From: an uncultured Clostridia bacterium
Lineage (GTDB): Bacteria > Bacillota > Clostridia > TANB77 > CAG-508
Assembly: GCA_944386375.1 (NCBI GenBank)
Contig: CALXAW010000029.1
Location: 1-14,009 of the forward strand
DNA: 14,009 bases
Reading direction: 5' to 3'
Made by a program: the position numbers and the translations under genes. Shown piece after piece: positions 1 through 7,696 of the stretch (position 1 is its first letter; the number at the start of each line of letters is the position of its first letter). The notes below the pieces were generated by a model, which had not been told where the DNA came from, searched no databases, and was given only the letters and a program-made list of their open reading frames with translations.

Positions 1-158
1 GAAGATTTTTCATATACTAATTTTCCCACATAATAATATAAATCTATTAGCCTTTTATTCGCATCGCTCATTATTAAAGTTTGTGTTTTATAAATTTCAC
101 TTTTTATATTTTCTACAATTTGTTTAAAGTCTCTTCCTAGCATTTTATTTTCTTCCAT
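1..158 (-). CDS. 5' part of a YhcG/DUF1016-like nuclease-family gene (cut by window edge)
   Basis: The frame opens at ATG (158) and stays open for 52 codons to the window edge, so only the N-terminus is visible. A purine-rich AAAAGAGTGA lies just upstream as a plausible ribosome binding site. The visible protein is helical and charged. It has the pattern IKSEIYKTQTLIM, then NKRLIDLYYYVGKLVYE, which resembles the start of the DUF1016 N-terminal domain of YhcG-type proteins (a helix with regularly spaced Q/A, then N-x-x-L-I-x-L-Y-x-x-I-G-x-x-I). In that family a PDDEXK nuclease-like domain follows at the C-terminus, and the genes often sit near restriction-modification or mobile loci. That domain is outside the window, so nuclease function is inferred from family resemblance only. 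The gene has its own candidate promoter and is not obviously part of the hisS-spoIIP unit. Confidence 0.62.
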   Translation of the reverse strand, partial: MEENKMLGRDFKQIVENIKSEIYKTQTLIMSDANKRLIDLYYYVGKLVYEKS

Positions 159-222
159 ATAATCACTCTTTTCATTTTTGATTTTTTGTATTTTTTATAC
201 ATTTAGCTGTTTATATTTTCCT

Positions 223-249
223 AATTGTGCAGACAGCATCTGCATAATT
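223..249. repeat. 27-bp inverted repeat, candidate operator or leader hairpin
   Basis: The arms are AATTGTGCAGA (223-233) and TCTGCATAATT (239-249) around a 5-base centre, CAGCA. They are complementary at 10 of 11 positions, and the inner six pairs are perfect. It lies just downstream of the predicted -10 element and within the predicted 5' leader of the YhcG-like gene. That suits a repressor site covering the start of transcription, or an mRNA hairpin. The regulator is unknown. Confidence 0.5.
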
Positions 250-264
250 TAATATTATATAAGC

Positions 265-273
265 ATTATAACA
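265..273 (-). promoter_or_regulatory. Extended -10 promoter for the YhcG-like gene
   Basis: On the minus strand the sequence reads TGTTATAAT, a perfect extended -10 (TGn-TATAAT). No good -35 hexamer lies 16-18 bp upstream, which is common for extended -10 promoters. Transcription would start near 258, giving a leader of about 100 nt that contains the 223-249 inverted repeat. In so AT-rich a region a chance TATAAT is possible, but the TG extension adds weight. Confidence 0.45.
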
Positions 274-302
274 TTTATTTATTTAAAATTCATTAAAAAT
301 AT

Positions 303-338
303 AAAAAAATTTGGGCTTTAAACACTTTTTAATAAAGC
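303..338 (-). terminator. Weak terminator-like hairpin downstream of spoIIP
   Basis: On the minus strand GCTTTA pairs with TAAAGC (positions 338-333 with 320-315) around a 12-base AT-rich loop. A run of seven T follows about five bases later (complement of 303-309). The stem is short and poor in G/C, and it lies about 175 bp past the spoIIP stop. It could end the recJ-rel-hisS-spoIIP transcript, but not strongly. Confidence 0.35.
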
Positions 339-510
339 AAAACTTTTACATAAATAACAAATTATAGTTTTTGATGTAATCTTTTTGTATTAATTTTTAG
401 ACATTACAACACTTACAAAGCCGAGAAAATTTTGAAATATTATATATTATCTTTTGGTATTTAAATTAAGAGGTTTTACAATTATTTTCAAAAAAATGAC
501 CCAATGATAA

Positions 511-1653
511 CTACTGCATTGCCTCATGCATTACTCCTGCTAAATACTTCATACTAGTCATACACTGCTCTAATGTATTACCAGTTGCACCAACCTCTAT
601 AATAGATGCCGCTTTTGCCAAATGATGATTATACCTAGAATTACGTAAAATAATTGGCTTAAATAACCCAGGGTACATCTCTTCTGCCTTTTCTTGTATC
701 TTAATTGCAAACTTTAAATTTTGGTTCCAATTAGGGTGCCACAAACCACCTCCATTTGTACCAATAACAAACATTAGCTGTGCAGCATAATCTTCGCCAA
801 TTCTTACAGTTGGTGCATAATTACTATTACTGCCAATTGCATCTCTGTGTAAATCTATAACAATATCTGACGGATTTTGAGCTAATATATTTTGTACTGT
901 TTCTAAAGAACGATTATATGAACCAGAATAAGCAGGATAATCATGATATGTTTTATCATGCACTACATTATAGCCATATTGTGTTAAATAATTTGTAAGC
1001 TCATCTCCTACCCTTGCAACTGTATAATTTAAATCTGTTGTTCTATATGTACCAGTTGGTGTATATGGATTTTGCTCTGTTGCTGTATAGCTTTCGCAAG
1101 TATGTGTGTGGAAAATAACTATATTAGACTTATTTACCTCTACATCTGGTACTAGCATTTCTGGTGTTATAGAATAACCTGTTTCGTTTTTTAATTGTAC
1201 TGCTCCATATGTATTTGTTGGATTACTTGCAATTGGATTTTGTGTAACAACCTCTGTTTTTTGCTCTGTACTACTTTGTTCTTGTGGTTGCTCTGTAGTA
1301 TTTTCTGCAACAGCTGTATTTTGTGGTACTTCTTCTTGCTTTGCATCTATTTGTGCAAGCTCCACTTGTAAAATTTTGTGCAAAATATCACCTTGCTCTT
1401 CATCATCTTCGCTTGCTATTTTATTTATTTCTTCGTTAGTATGCTCTATTGAAGGCAAAGTTTCGTCCAAGCATGCTAAAAAACTATTTTGTGATATAAA
1501 ATTTATTTTACTATTTAATTCATTACTAATATTTGCATTATCTTTTAATCCAATTAAATATCTAGTAATCCCTACAATTATAACAATAATTAGTGTAAAG
1601 GTTACTAGATATTTTATTATATCTTTTATATTTATAACTGTAATATTAAACAT
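511..1653 (-). CDS. spoIIP: SpoIIP-family cell-wall hydrolase (stage II sporulation protein P-like)
   Basis: This 380-residue protein has one N-terminal membrane anchor (about residues 11-33), a long polar Q/E/T-rich linker (about 85-150) and a C-terminal SpoIIP domain (about 170-380). Family hallmarks are FHTHTCESY at 181-189, DLHRDAIG at 267-274 and AKAASIIEVGATGNT ending near 360, which carry the His and Glu residues of the zinc-dependent active site. Characterised SpoIIP proteins are peptidoglycan amidases and endopeptidases that work with SpoIID and SpoIIM during engulfment of the forespore. The start is ATG at 1653, with AAGGAG eight bases upstream. It is the last gene of the recJ-rel-hisS unit, 62 nt after hisS. 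No other sporulation gene is visible, so a role in sporulation as opposed to general wall remodelling cannot be decided here. Confidence 0.88.
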   Translation of the reverse strand: MFNITVINIKDIIKYLVTFTLIIVIIVGITRYLIGLKDNANISNELNSKINFISQNSFLACLDETLPSIEHTNEEINKIASEDDEEQGDILHKILQVELAQIDAKQEEVPQNTAVAENTTEQPQEQSSTEQKTEVVTQNPIASNPTNTYGAVQLKNETGYSITPEMLVPDVEVNKSNIVIFHTHTCESYTATEQNPYTPTGTYRTTDLNYTVARVGDELTNYLTQYGYNVVHDKTYHDYPAYSGSYNRSLETVQNILAQNPSDIVIDLHRDAIGSNSNYAPTVRIGEDYAAQLMFVIGTNGGGLWHPNWNQNLKFAIKIQEKAEEMYPGLFKPIILRNSRYNHHLAKAASIIEVGATGNTLEQCMTSMKYLAGVMHEAMQ

Positions 1654-1715
1654 ATAATTCTCCTTGTCCTTTGCTATATAAAATTATATGTTTGTGCAAT
1701 TATAAATATTCTATA

Positions 1716-3029
1716 TTATTTTAAATTATCTGCTATTATTTTAGCATTGTTTTCTACTAGCTTTTCTTCCCCTGTTTGCATATTTTTTACTTTAACTTTA
1801 TTTGCTTGTAGCTCATCTTCTCCAATTATAATTACATACGGTATTTGTAACTTATCTGCATATTTAAATTTAGCTTTTAATTTTTTGTTATTTAAAAATA
1901 CTTCTGTATTAATCCCTTGTGCTCTTAACTCATTTGCTAATTTTAAATATGTAGTATCTTGTGTTTCCATATCTATTATTAATACATCTGATATAGATTT
2001 TTTTTCTGCTTTTATTAACTCTAGCTCATTTAACTTATAAAATAATCTTGTTAAACCTATAGAAACGCCAACTCCTGGCAATTTTTTGTCTGTATAATAT
2101 TCTGCTAAGTTTTCGTACCTTCCACCAGAACATACACTACCTATTTCTCTGTAATTATTTAAAAATGTTTCATATACTGTGCCTGTGTAATAATCTAAGC
2201 CTCTTGCTATTGTTAGGTCTATTTTAAAATTGCTTTGTGGTACACCAAATGCTAATACATATTTTGCAACACTTTCTAGTTCTTCTAATCCTATTTTAAA
2301 TGTTTCGTTTTCTATTTTTAATTCTTTTAGTTTTGTTATTATTTCTTGTGTTGTACCAGTTATTTGTATAAAGTTTATTATTGTATTTATTGCATTTTCT
2401 TGTAACTCTAGTTTTTGTAGTTCTATTATTACTTTTTCTTTTCCAATTTTGTCTATTTTATCTATTATTCTTAATATTTCTGTAGATTTTTGTGTTAAGT
2501 TTAAACTTTCGAATAATCCATTTAATATTTTTCTGTTGTTTATACAAATAGTAAAATCTTCAAACCCTAGGTCTTTAAAAATATTATAAATAATACTTGG
2601 CAATTCTGCATCATTTAATATACTTAAAGTTCCATCTCCTATAATGTCTACATCACATTGATAAAACTCGCGGTATCTACCTTTTTGTGCCTTTTCGCCT
2701 CTATACACTTTGCCTATTTGGTATCTTCTAAATGGAAAACTTAAATTGCCATAGTTTTTTGCTACATATTTAGCAAGTGGAACTGTTAGGTCAAACCTTA
2801 ATGCTAGGTCCGCTTCTCCTTTGTTAAAGCGGTATATTTGCTTTTCTGTTTCTCCTCCTGCTTTTGCTAAAAGAACTTCTGCAGATTCTATAATTGGTGT
2901 GTCTATTGGCAAAAAGCCATATTTATTATATACATTTTCTATTTTTGCTTTTATCTGATTAAATAGAATCTGCTCATTTGGCAATAATTCCATAAAGCCT
3001 GGCAATGTTTTTGGCTCTATTTTGCTCAT
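1716..3029 (-). CDS. hisS: Histidyl-tRNA synthetase, eukaryote/archaea/Bacteroidota-like class
   Basis: This class II synthetase charges tRNA-His with histidine using ATP in the cytoplasm. It has 437 residues, a normal length. Visible motifs in order are a motif 1 region near residues 44-62, RFDLTVPLAKYVA at 78-90, motif 2 RGEKAQKGRYREFYQCD at 110-126, the histidine-binding ARGLDYYTG at 275-283, motif 3 GVGVSIGLTRLF at 319-330, and a C-terminal anticodon-binding domain (about 345-437). The RFDLTVP and YQIGKVYRGE...FYQCDVDIIG wording, with an INNRKIL segment at 163-169, matches the eukaryotic, archaeal and Bacteroidota type. The usual bacterial type reads ALRPEGTAP and FHQFGVE. The start is ATG at 3029, with AAAGGATG upstream and a 23-nt gap after rel. 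There is no sign of a T-box leader in that short gap. Confidence 0.95.
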   Translation of the reverse strand: MSKIEPKTLPGFMELLPNEQILFNQIKAKIENVYNKYGFLPIDTPIIESAEVLLAKAGGETEKQIYRFNKGEADLALRFDLTVPLAKYVAKNYGNLSFPFRRYQIGKVYRGEKAQKGRYREFYQCDVDIIGDGTLSILNDAELPSIIYNIFKDLGFEDFTICINNRKILNGLFESLNLTQKSTEILRIIDKIDKIGKEKVIIELQKLELQENAINTIINFIQITGTTQEIITKLKELKIENETFKIGLEELESVAKYVLAFGVPQSNFKIDLTIARGLDYYTGTVYETFLNNYREIGSVCSGGRYENLAEYYTDKKLPGVGVSIGLTRLFYKLNELELIKAEKKSISDVLIIDMETQDTTYLKLANELRAQGINTEVFLNNKKLKAKFKYADKLQIPYVIIIGEDELQANKVKVKNMQTGEEKLVENNAKIIADNLK

Positions 3030-3052
3030 TTATTTCATCCTTTCTGTTGTTT

Positions 3053-5254
3053 TTATTTTTTTCTTTTAACCTCATATACACTTTCTACTTGTCTTATAAA
3101 ACGTAATACTTTGTTTAGCTCTTGTAAATTTTCTACTTCTAAGCTTATTCCTATTATTGCAATTCGTTGTTTAGTTGTTTTAGTATTAACTCCCATAAGA
3201 TGTACTTTTGTTTCTCCAATTCTTTGTAATATGTCTGCTAAAAGTCCATCTCTGTCATTTGCTAAAACTTCGATATCTACATTGTATATTGCTTGTTTTT
3301 CTTTTACCCATTCTACATCTATCATTCTGTTTTCTTCTGTTAATAGGTCTTTTACATTTACACAGTCTTTTCTATGGACTGAAACTCCTCTTCCTCTTGT
3401 TATATAACCTATTATTTCGTCACCTGGTAATGGGTTACAGCATTTAGAAAGTTTTACTAAACAATTGTCTATACCTTTTACTATTATTCCTGAACTTGAC
3501 GATTTTGGTTTATGTGCCTTTTCTTTAGAAAGCTCTTCTATTTTTTCTTCTATGTTTTCTTCTTTGTGTTCTTTACGGTATTCCATTAAAAGTCTTGCTA
3601 TTATTTTTACAGGGCTCATTGCTCCAAACCCAACTGCTGCGTACATTTCGTCTAGGTTTTTATAATTGTATCTTTCTTGCATTGCTTTTACATATTCTTC
3701 TTTAAATAAATCGCCATGTGGTATTTTTATTCTTTTTACTTCTTTGTCTATTAAGTCTTTTCCCTTTTCTATGTTTTCTGCTTTTTCGTTTTTCTTAAAC
3801 CATTGTTGTATTTTGTTTTTAGCACTTGAGCTTTTTACAAATTTTAGCCAGTCTCTACTTGGTCCTTTTGAATTTTCTGATGTTATTATTTCTACTATGT
3901 CTCCGCTTTTTAATGGTGTAAGTATCGGCATCATTTTACTGTTTATTTTACAGCCTACCATATGGTGACCTATTTCTGCATGGATTGAATATGCAAAATC
4001 TATTGAGGTTGCTCCTCTTGGTAATACTTTTATTGCTCCTTTTGGTGTAAATACATATACTTCGTCTTCGAATAATTCTGTTTTTAGTGTTTCTAAAAAT
4101 TCTTGTGGGTCTTGCATTTCTCTTTGCCATTCTAAGCTTTCGCGTAGCCATGCTAGTTTGTCTTCTTCTACTTTTACATTTTGTTTTCCTCTACCCATAA
4201 AGTTTGCTTCTTTATATGCCCAGTGTGCTGCTATACCATATTCTGCAACTTTGTGCATTTCCCATGTACGTATTTGTACTTCAAATGGTGTACCCTTTTC
4301 TCCTAATAATGTTGTGTGTATAGATTGATACATATTTGGTTTTGGTACAGATATATAGTCTTTAAATCTGCCTGGCATCGGGCTATATAGGTCATGTACT
4401 ATTCCTAATACTAGGTAACAGTCTTTTACTGTGTTTACTAATATTCTAAGTGCAAATAAGTCATATATTTGGTCTAATGTTTTATTGTCTCTTTTCATTT
4501 TTCTATATATACTATATAAATGTTTTGCTCTTCCTGTTACTTCTGCAGATATTCTTTGTTTTTTTAGTTGTACTCGTATATCTTCCATTATTTTTTCTAT
4601 AAATTGTAGTCTTTCTTCTCTTTTTTTGTTTATTCCTTCTACTAGTTCGTGATATTCTTTTGGGTATAAATATTTAAATGATAAATCTTCTAATTCCCAT
4701 TTTAAAGAATATAATCCTAATCTATTGGCAAGTGGTGCATATATTTCCATTGTTTCTTTTGCATTTGCTATTTGTCTTTCTGGTGCTAAATATTTTAATG
4801 TTCTCATATTATGAAGCCTATCTGCTAATTTTATTATTATTACTCTTATGTCTTTTCCCATTGCTAAAAACATTTTTCTGTAATCTTCTACTTGTTTTTC
4901 TTCTAATGAATAAAATGGCATTGTTCCAAGTTTTGTTACACCTGCTACCATTTCTGCAATTTCTAGGCCAAATACTTCTGTTAGTTCTTCGTGTGTTACT
5001 TCTGTATCTTCTACTATGTCGTGTAATAGTGCAGCACAAATAGTCGCATCATCTAAGCCTACTCCTGCTAAAATATATGCAACATTAAGAGGGTGAATTA
5101 TATATGGTTCACCTGATCTTCTTTTTTGGTCTCCATGATGGTCTTTTGCAAAGTTGTATGCCTTCATTATTAACTTACTATCAACTCTTCTTGATATTTG
5201 TTTCTTTTTAGCAATTACATCTTGAATTGTAATTTCTTCTTTTTCTTGTGTCAT
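3053..5254 (-). CDS. rel: Bifunctional (p)ppGpp synthetase/hydrolase Rel
   Basis: This is the long RSH enzyme that makes (p)ppGpp from ATP and GDP/GTP and also degrades it, the centre of the stringent response. From the N-terminus there is an HD hydrolase domain, with HHGDQKRRSGEPYIIHP, LLHDIVEDT (H78, D79) and LADRLHNMRTLKYL, so the hydrolase site looks intact. Next come the synthetase domain (GRAKHLYSIYRK, RFKDYISVPKPNMYQSIHTT, EVQIRTWEMH...AAHWAYK), a TGS domain (VYVFTPKGAI...GDIVEI), the CC/zinc-finger region (CLVKLSKCCNPLPGDEI) and a C-terminal ACT domain. The domain set is complete. I chose ATG at 5254 (733 residues) because it follows GGGGAAGTGG at a normal distance. A GTG at 5266 would add four residues, but its GGGG would be almost touching it. 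The gene sits between recJ and hisS in a tight unit. Confidence 0.95.
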   Translation of the reverse strand: MTQEKEEITIQDVIAKKKQISRRVDSKLIMKAYNFAKDHHGDQKRRSGEPYIIHPLNVAYILAGVGLDDATICAALLHDIVEDTEVTHEELTEVFGLEIAEMVAGVTKLGTMPFYSLEEKQVEDYRKMFLAMGKDIRVIIIKLADRLHNMRTLKYLAPERQIANAKETMEIYAPLANRLGLYSLKWELEDLSFKYLYPKEYHELVEGINKKREERLQFIEKIMEDIRVQLKKQRISAEVTGRAKHLYSIYRKMKRDNKTLDQIYDLFALRILVNTVKDCYLVLGIVHDLYSPMPGRFKDYISVPKPNMYQSIHTTLLGEKGTPFEVQIRTWEMHKVAEYGIAAHWAYKEANFMGRGKQNVKVEEDKLAWLRESLEWQREMQDPQEFLETLKTELFEDEVYVFTPKGAIKVLPRGATSIDFAYSIHAEIGHHMVGCKINSKMMPILTPLKSGDIVEIITSENSKGPSRDWLKFVKSSSAKNKIQQWFKKNEKAENIEKGKDLIDKEVKRIKIPHGDLFKEEYVKAMQERYNYKNLDEMYAAVGFGAMSPVKIIARLLMEYRKEHKEENIEEKIEELSKEKAHKPKSSSSGIIVKGIDNCLVKLSKCCNPLPGDEIIGYITRGRGVSVHRKDCVNVKDLLTEENRMIDVEWVKEKQAIYNVDIEVLANDRDGLLADILQRIGETKVHLMGVNTKTTKQRIAIIGISLEVENLQELNKVLRFIRQVESVYEVKRKK

Positions 5255-5262
5255 AATATTTA

Positions 5263-5272
5263 CCACTTCCCC
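5263..5272 (-). promoter_or_regulatory. Ribosome binding site deciding the rel start
   Basis: The minus strand reads GGGGAAGTGG, followed eight bases later by ATG at 5254. An alternative GTG start (5266) lies inside this purine tract, leaving only two bases between GGGG and the start codon. The ATG is therefore favoured. Confidence 0.5.
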
Positions 5273-5278
5273 AATTTA

Positions 5279-6967
5279 TTATAACGATTTCATTATATCT
5301 TTTAAATTTATTTGTATACTTTTTACTCCATTAAATGTGTTTATTTCTAGTACTCCAACAACATCTACTTTGTCGCCTATTTTATATTCTTCTGCCAAAC
5401 TTCCTATATTAAATCCTATTGCATTTATTAAATTATTGCTATTTTTTAATACTAATTTTAAATGCTTGCCTTCTGATATTGCTCTTATTGAGTCTATTTT
5501 TAAGTTTCTAAATGCAAATAATGGTACTTTGTTGCCTTCTCCAAATGGCTCTAGTTTTTGCAGACTTTCTACATAGTCTATTGTTACTTCGTCTAAGTTT
5601 ACTTCGGCATCTATGTTTATTATTGGTTCTATTTCTTTTATATTACTTTGCTCTGCTATTTGTTCTATTTGGTCTGCAAATTTTTTTAGATTTTCTTTTT
5701 GTATTGTTACACCAACAGCCATTGCATGTCCACCAAATTTTTGTAGGTTGTTACTGCATTTGCTTAGTGCTTGGTGTAGGTCAAAACCTGGTATACTTCT
5801 ACCAGAACCTGTACCTATGCCGTCTTCAAAACATAGCAATATACTTGGCTTAAAATATAGTTCTGTAATTTTAGATGCAACTATTCCTATAACTCCATGG
5901 TGCCAACCTTCTCCTGATACTACTATTACATTATTGTTGTATAATTTATTTTTTTCTATTTTTTCTACTGCTTCGTTATATATGTTTTTTTCTATTTCTT
6001 GTCTTTTTATATTATATAAATTTAGTTTTTGGGTTAATTCGTTTACTTTATTTATGTTTTTTTCTAAAAATAATTTTAGTGCATCTTCTTGGTGTCCCAT
6101 TCTTCCTGACGCATTTATTCGTGGTGCTACTCCAAATGATATTGTATTTGAATCTATTTTTTTATAACCAGAATAATTTAATATTGATTTTAGACCTAAA
6201 TTTCTTGTTTGTTCTACTAGCATTAAACCAAGTTTTGCAATTACTCTATTTTCGTCTACTAATGGTACTATGTCTGATATTGTGCCTACACAAACTATGT
6301 CTAGGTATTTTAAATATTCTTTTTCTTCTAATTGTAATTTTATGCTTATTGCTTGTATAAGTTTAAATACAACTCCTACTCCTGCTAAGTCTCTACATGG
6401 ATATACACTGTCTTTTCTTTTTGCATCTACTACTGCTAGTGCATTTGGTATGTTTTCTCCTGGCTCGTGGTGGTCTGTTATTATTGTTTCTATTCCTAAA
6501 TTGTTTGCATATTCTATTTCTGAAATTGCAGATATTCCACAGTCTACTGTTATCATTAAGTCATAGTTTCCTTGTGCTATTTTGTCTAATGCTGCATTGT
6601 TTAGCCCATAGCCTTCGTCTAGTCTATTTGGAATATATGTTGCAATATGTAAGCCTCTTTCTTCTAAAAATGTTTTTAGTACTGTTGTACTTGTTATTCC
6701 GTCTGCATCATAGTCTCCATATATTATTATTTGTTGTTTGTTTTGTATGGCTTTTATTATTCTATCTACTGCTATTTCCATGTCTGGCATTAAAAATGGG
6801 TCATGGAAGTTGTATCTTGTTGGTTTTAAAAATATTTCTATGTCTTGTGGATTAACTATTCCTCTATTTGATAATATTGTTGCTAACAGTTTGTTAATAT
6901 TGTATTTTTTTGCTATTTTTTCTACTTCTTCTTTATCTACATTATAAAATTGCCATTTTTTTCTCAT
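5279..6967 (-). CDS. recJ: Single-stranded-DNA-specific 5'-3' exonuclease RecJ
   Basis: RecJ is a DHH-family, metal-dependent exonuclease that degrades single-stranded DNA 5' to 3' in recombination and repair. The DHH domain shows YGDYDADG at 83-90, ITVDCGIS at 139-146, TDHHEPGE at 164-171 and GTISDIVPLVD at 228-238. The DHHA1 part carries GEGWHHGVIGIVASK at 352-366, GTGSGRS at 385-391 and FGGHAMAVGV at 411-420. A C-terminal OB-like segment begins near EPFGEGNKVPLF. At 562 residues it is the compact form and lacks the extra C-terminal domain of longer Bacillus proteins. The start is ATG at 6967, with AGGAGAGG just upstream. It is the first gene after a clear promoter, and its stop lies 24 nt before the rel start. 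Confidence 0.95.
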   Translation of the reverse strand: MRKKWQFYNVDKEEVEKIAKKYNINKLLATILSNRGIVNPQDIEIFLKPTRYNFHDPFLMPDMEIAVDRIIKAIQNKQQIIIYGDYDADGITSTTVLKTFLEERGLHIATYIPNRLDEGYGLNNAALDKIAQGNYDLMITVDCGISAISEIEYANNLGIETIITDHHEPGENIPNALAVVDAKRKDSVYPCRDLAGVGVVFKLIQAISIKLQLEEKEYLKYLDIVCVGTISDIVPLVDENRVIAKLGLMLVEQTRNLGLKSILNYSGYKKIDSNTISFGVAPRINASGRMGHQEDALKLFLEKNINKVNELTQKLNLYNIKRQEIEKNIYNEAVEKIEKNKLYNNNVIVVSGEGWHHGVIGIVASKITELYFKPSILLCFEDGIGTGSGRSIPGFDLHQALSKCSNNLQKFGGHAMAVGVTIQKENLKKFADQIEQIAEQSNIKEIEPIINIDAEVNLDEVTIDYVESLQKLEPFGEGNKVPLFAFRNLKIDSIRAISEGKHLKLVLKNSNNLINAIGFNIGSLAEEYKIGDKVDVVGVLEINTFNGVKSIQINLKDIMKSL

Positions 6968-7000
6968 TTTCCTCTCCTAAACTAAAATCTCCTAGCATAT

Positions 7001-7029
7001 ATTATATAATATTTTTTTACTCATTACAA
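7001..7029 (-). promoter_or_regulatory. Sigma-A-type promoter for recJ-rel-hisS-spoIIP
   Basis: On the minus strand TTGTAA (7029-7024) is followed by a 17-bp spacer and a perfect TATAAT (7006-7001). Transcription would begin near 6994, giving a leader of about 27 nt before the recJ ATG that includes AGGAGAGG. It lies just after the hairpin that follows the transglycosylase gene, as expected at an operon boundary. Confidence 0.7.
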
Positions 7030-7064
7030 GCTTTGCAATTTAAAAATTTGTTTTTACATTTTAA

Positions 7065-7087
7065 AGAGCGGTATATATAACCGCTCT
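7065..7087 (-). terminator. Hairpin between the transglycosylase gene and recJ
   Basis: AGAGCGGT (7065-7072) and ACCGCTCT (7080-7087) form a perfect 8-bp stem with a 7-base AT loop, the most GC-rich local structure in this gap. On the minus strand, where the genes are, the T-run after the stem is short (TT, then AAAA). On the plus strand it is better (CTTTTT). It probably ends the STAND-glycosyltransferase-polA-transglycosylase transcript, but its asymmetry means it may work in both directions or inefficiently. Confidence 0.55.
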
Positions 7088-7122
7088 CTTTTTAGCTGTA
7101 CTAAAAGCCATGATTAATAATC

Positions 7123-7680
7123 TTAGTAAATTTGCTTGTATATTTTGTAGTCGCGGAGGATTTTTCTTACATAATTATTGGTTTCTTTAAATGGTATATT
7201 TTCTATGTTTGAGCCGTCTGCTTTTATTGTGTTTTCTGCAATCCATTTGTCTACATTTCCGCTTCCTGCATTATATGCTGCTAGTGCTACTTCTATATTT
7301 TCGTATTTTTCTATTAGCATAGATATATATTTTGTGCCTAAGTTTATATTTATTTCTGGCTCTAGCAGATTTTGTTCATTTATTTCTATTTCTACTATTT
7401 TGGCAACATCTGCTGCTGTGTCATACATAAGTTGCATTAGGCCTCTTGCGTCTTTGTTTGACACAGCATTTGGATCAAAGTTGCTTTCTGCTTTTATTAT
7501 TGCATATATTAAGTTTTCGTCTACATTATACATTTCTGAATATGTAGTTACTTGTTGTTCATATTCTTTTGGATATATATTCTTTAGTATTATATCTTGA
7601 ATATTTACTATTTTAAATAATACATAAAATATTACTATTAATATTATTATTTTTATACAAAATTTAAATAGTTTTATCAA
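7123..7680 (-). CDS. Membrane-anchored lytic transglycosylase (SLT domain)
   Basis: This 185-residue protein has an N-terminal hydrophobic segment (about residues 8-24), probably an uncleaved anchor, and one SLT domain facing outward. The catalytic glutamate is E65 in IIKAESNFDPNAVS. It is followed by the family hallmarks ARGLMQLM and, later, YISMLIEKY and ALAAYNAGSGNVDKW. Such enzymes cleave the MurNAc-GlcNAc bond of peptidoglycan, forming 1,6-anhydroMurNAc, in wall turnover. The start is TTG at 7680, preceded by AAAGGAGAG that overlaps the polA stop, so translation is probably coupled to polA. In several Clostridia a similar gene lies near polA, usually with coaE between them. Here only 14 nt separate the two genes. 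Confidence 0.9.
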   Translation of the reverse strand: MIKLFKFCIKIIILIVIFYVLFKIVNIQDIILKNIYPKEYEQQVTTYSEMYNVDENLIYAIIKAESNFDPNAVSNKDARGLMQLMYDTAADVAKIVEIEINEQNLLEPEININLGTKYISMLIEKYENIEVALAAYNAGSGNVDKWIAENTIKADGSNIENIPFKETNNYVRKILRDYKIYKQIY

Positions 7681-7687
7681 AATTTTT

Positions 7688-7696
7688 CTCTCCTTT
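7688..7696 (-). promoter_or_regulatory. Ribosome binding site for the TTG-started transglycosylase gene
   Basis: AAAGGAGAG on the minus strand overlaps the TAA stop of polA and lies seven bases before the TTG at 7680. No ATG or GTG in frame is better placed, so this site supports the TTG start. Confidence 0.65.

Larger units (their letters stand above)
159..510. other. Non-coding intergenic region between spoIIP and the YhcG-like gene
   Basis: This gap of about 350 bp is very AT-rich and I find no convincing gene in it on either strand. It holds a weak terminator-like hairpin (315-338), an extended -10 element (265-273) and a long inverted repeat (223-249), listed separately. The part from about 340 to 510 shows nothing clear beyond low-complexity A/T runs. 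Confidence 0.6.

Noticed and set aside
1654..1715. Separate promoter for spoIIP in the gap after hisS
   Set aside because: TATAAT-like strings occur, as expected in such AT-rich DNA, but no -35 element lies at 16-18 bp spacing from them. Read-through from the recJ promoter is simpler.
5254..5266. GTG at 5266 as the rel start
   Set aside because: It lies inside the purine-rich ribosome binding tract with almost no spacing. ATG at 5254 has normal spacing. The four extra residues carry no conserved sequence.
5613..6167. Long plus-strand open frame opposite recJ (and similar ones opposite polA at 9644-10207, rel and the STAND gene)
   Set aside because: They lie wholly antisense to genes with clear domains. 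Their Leu/Phe/Ser/Cys-rich translations come from the T-rich complement of A-rich coding sequence, and they have no family motifs.
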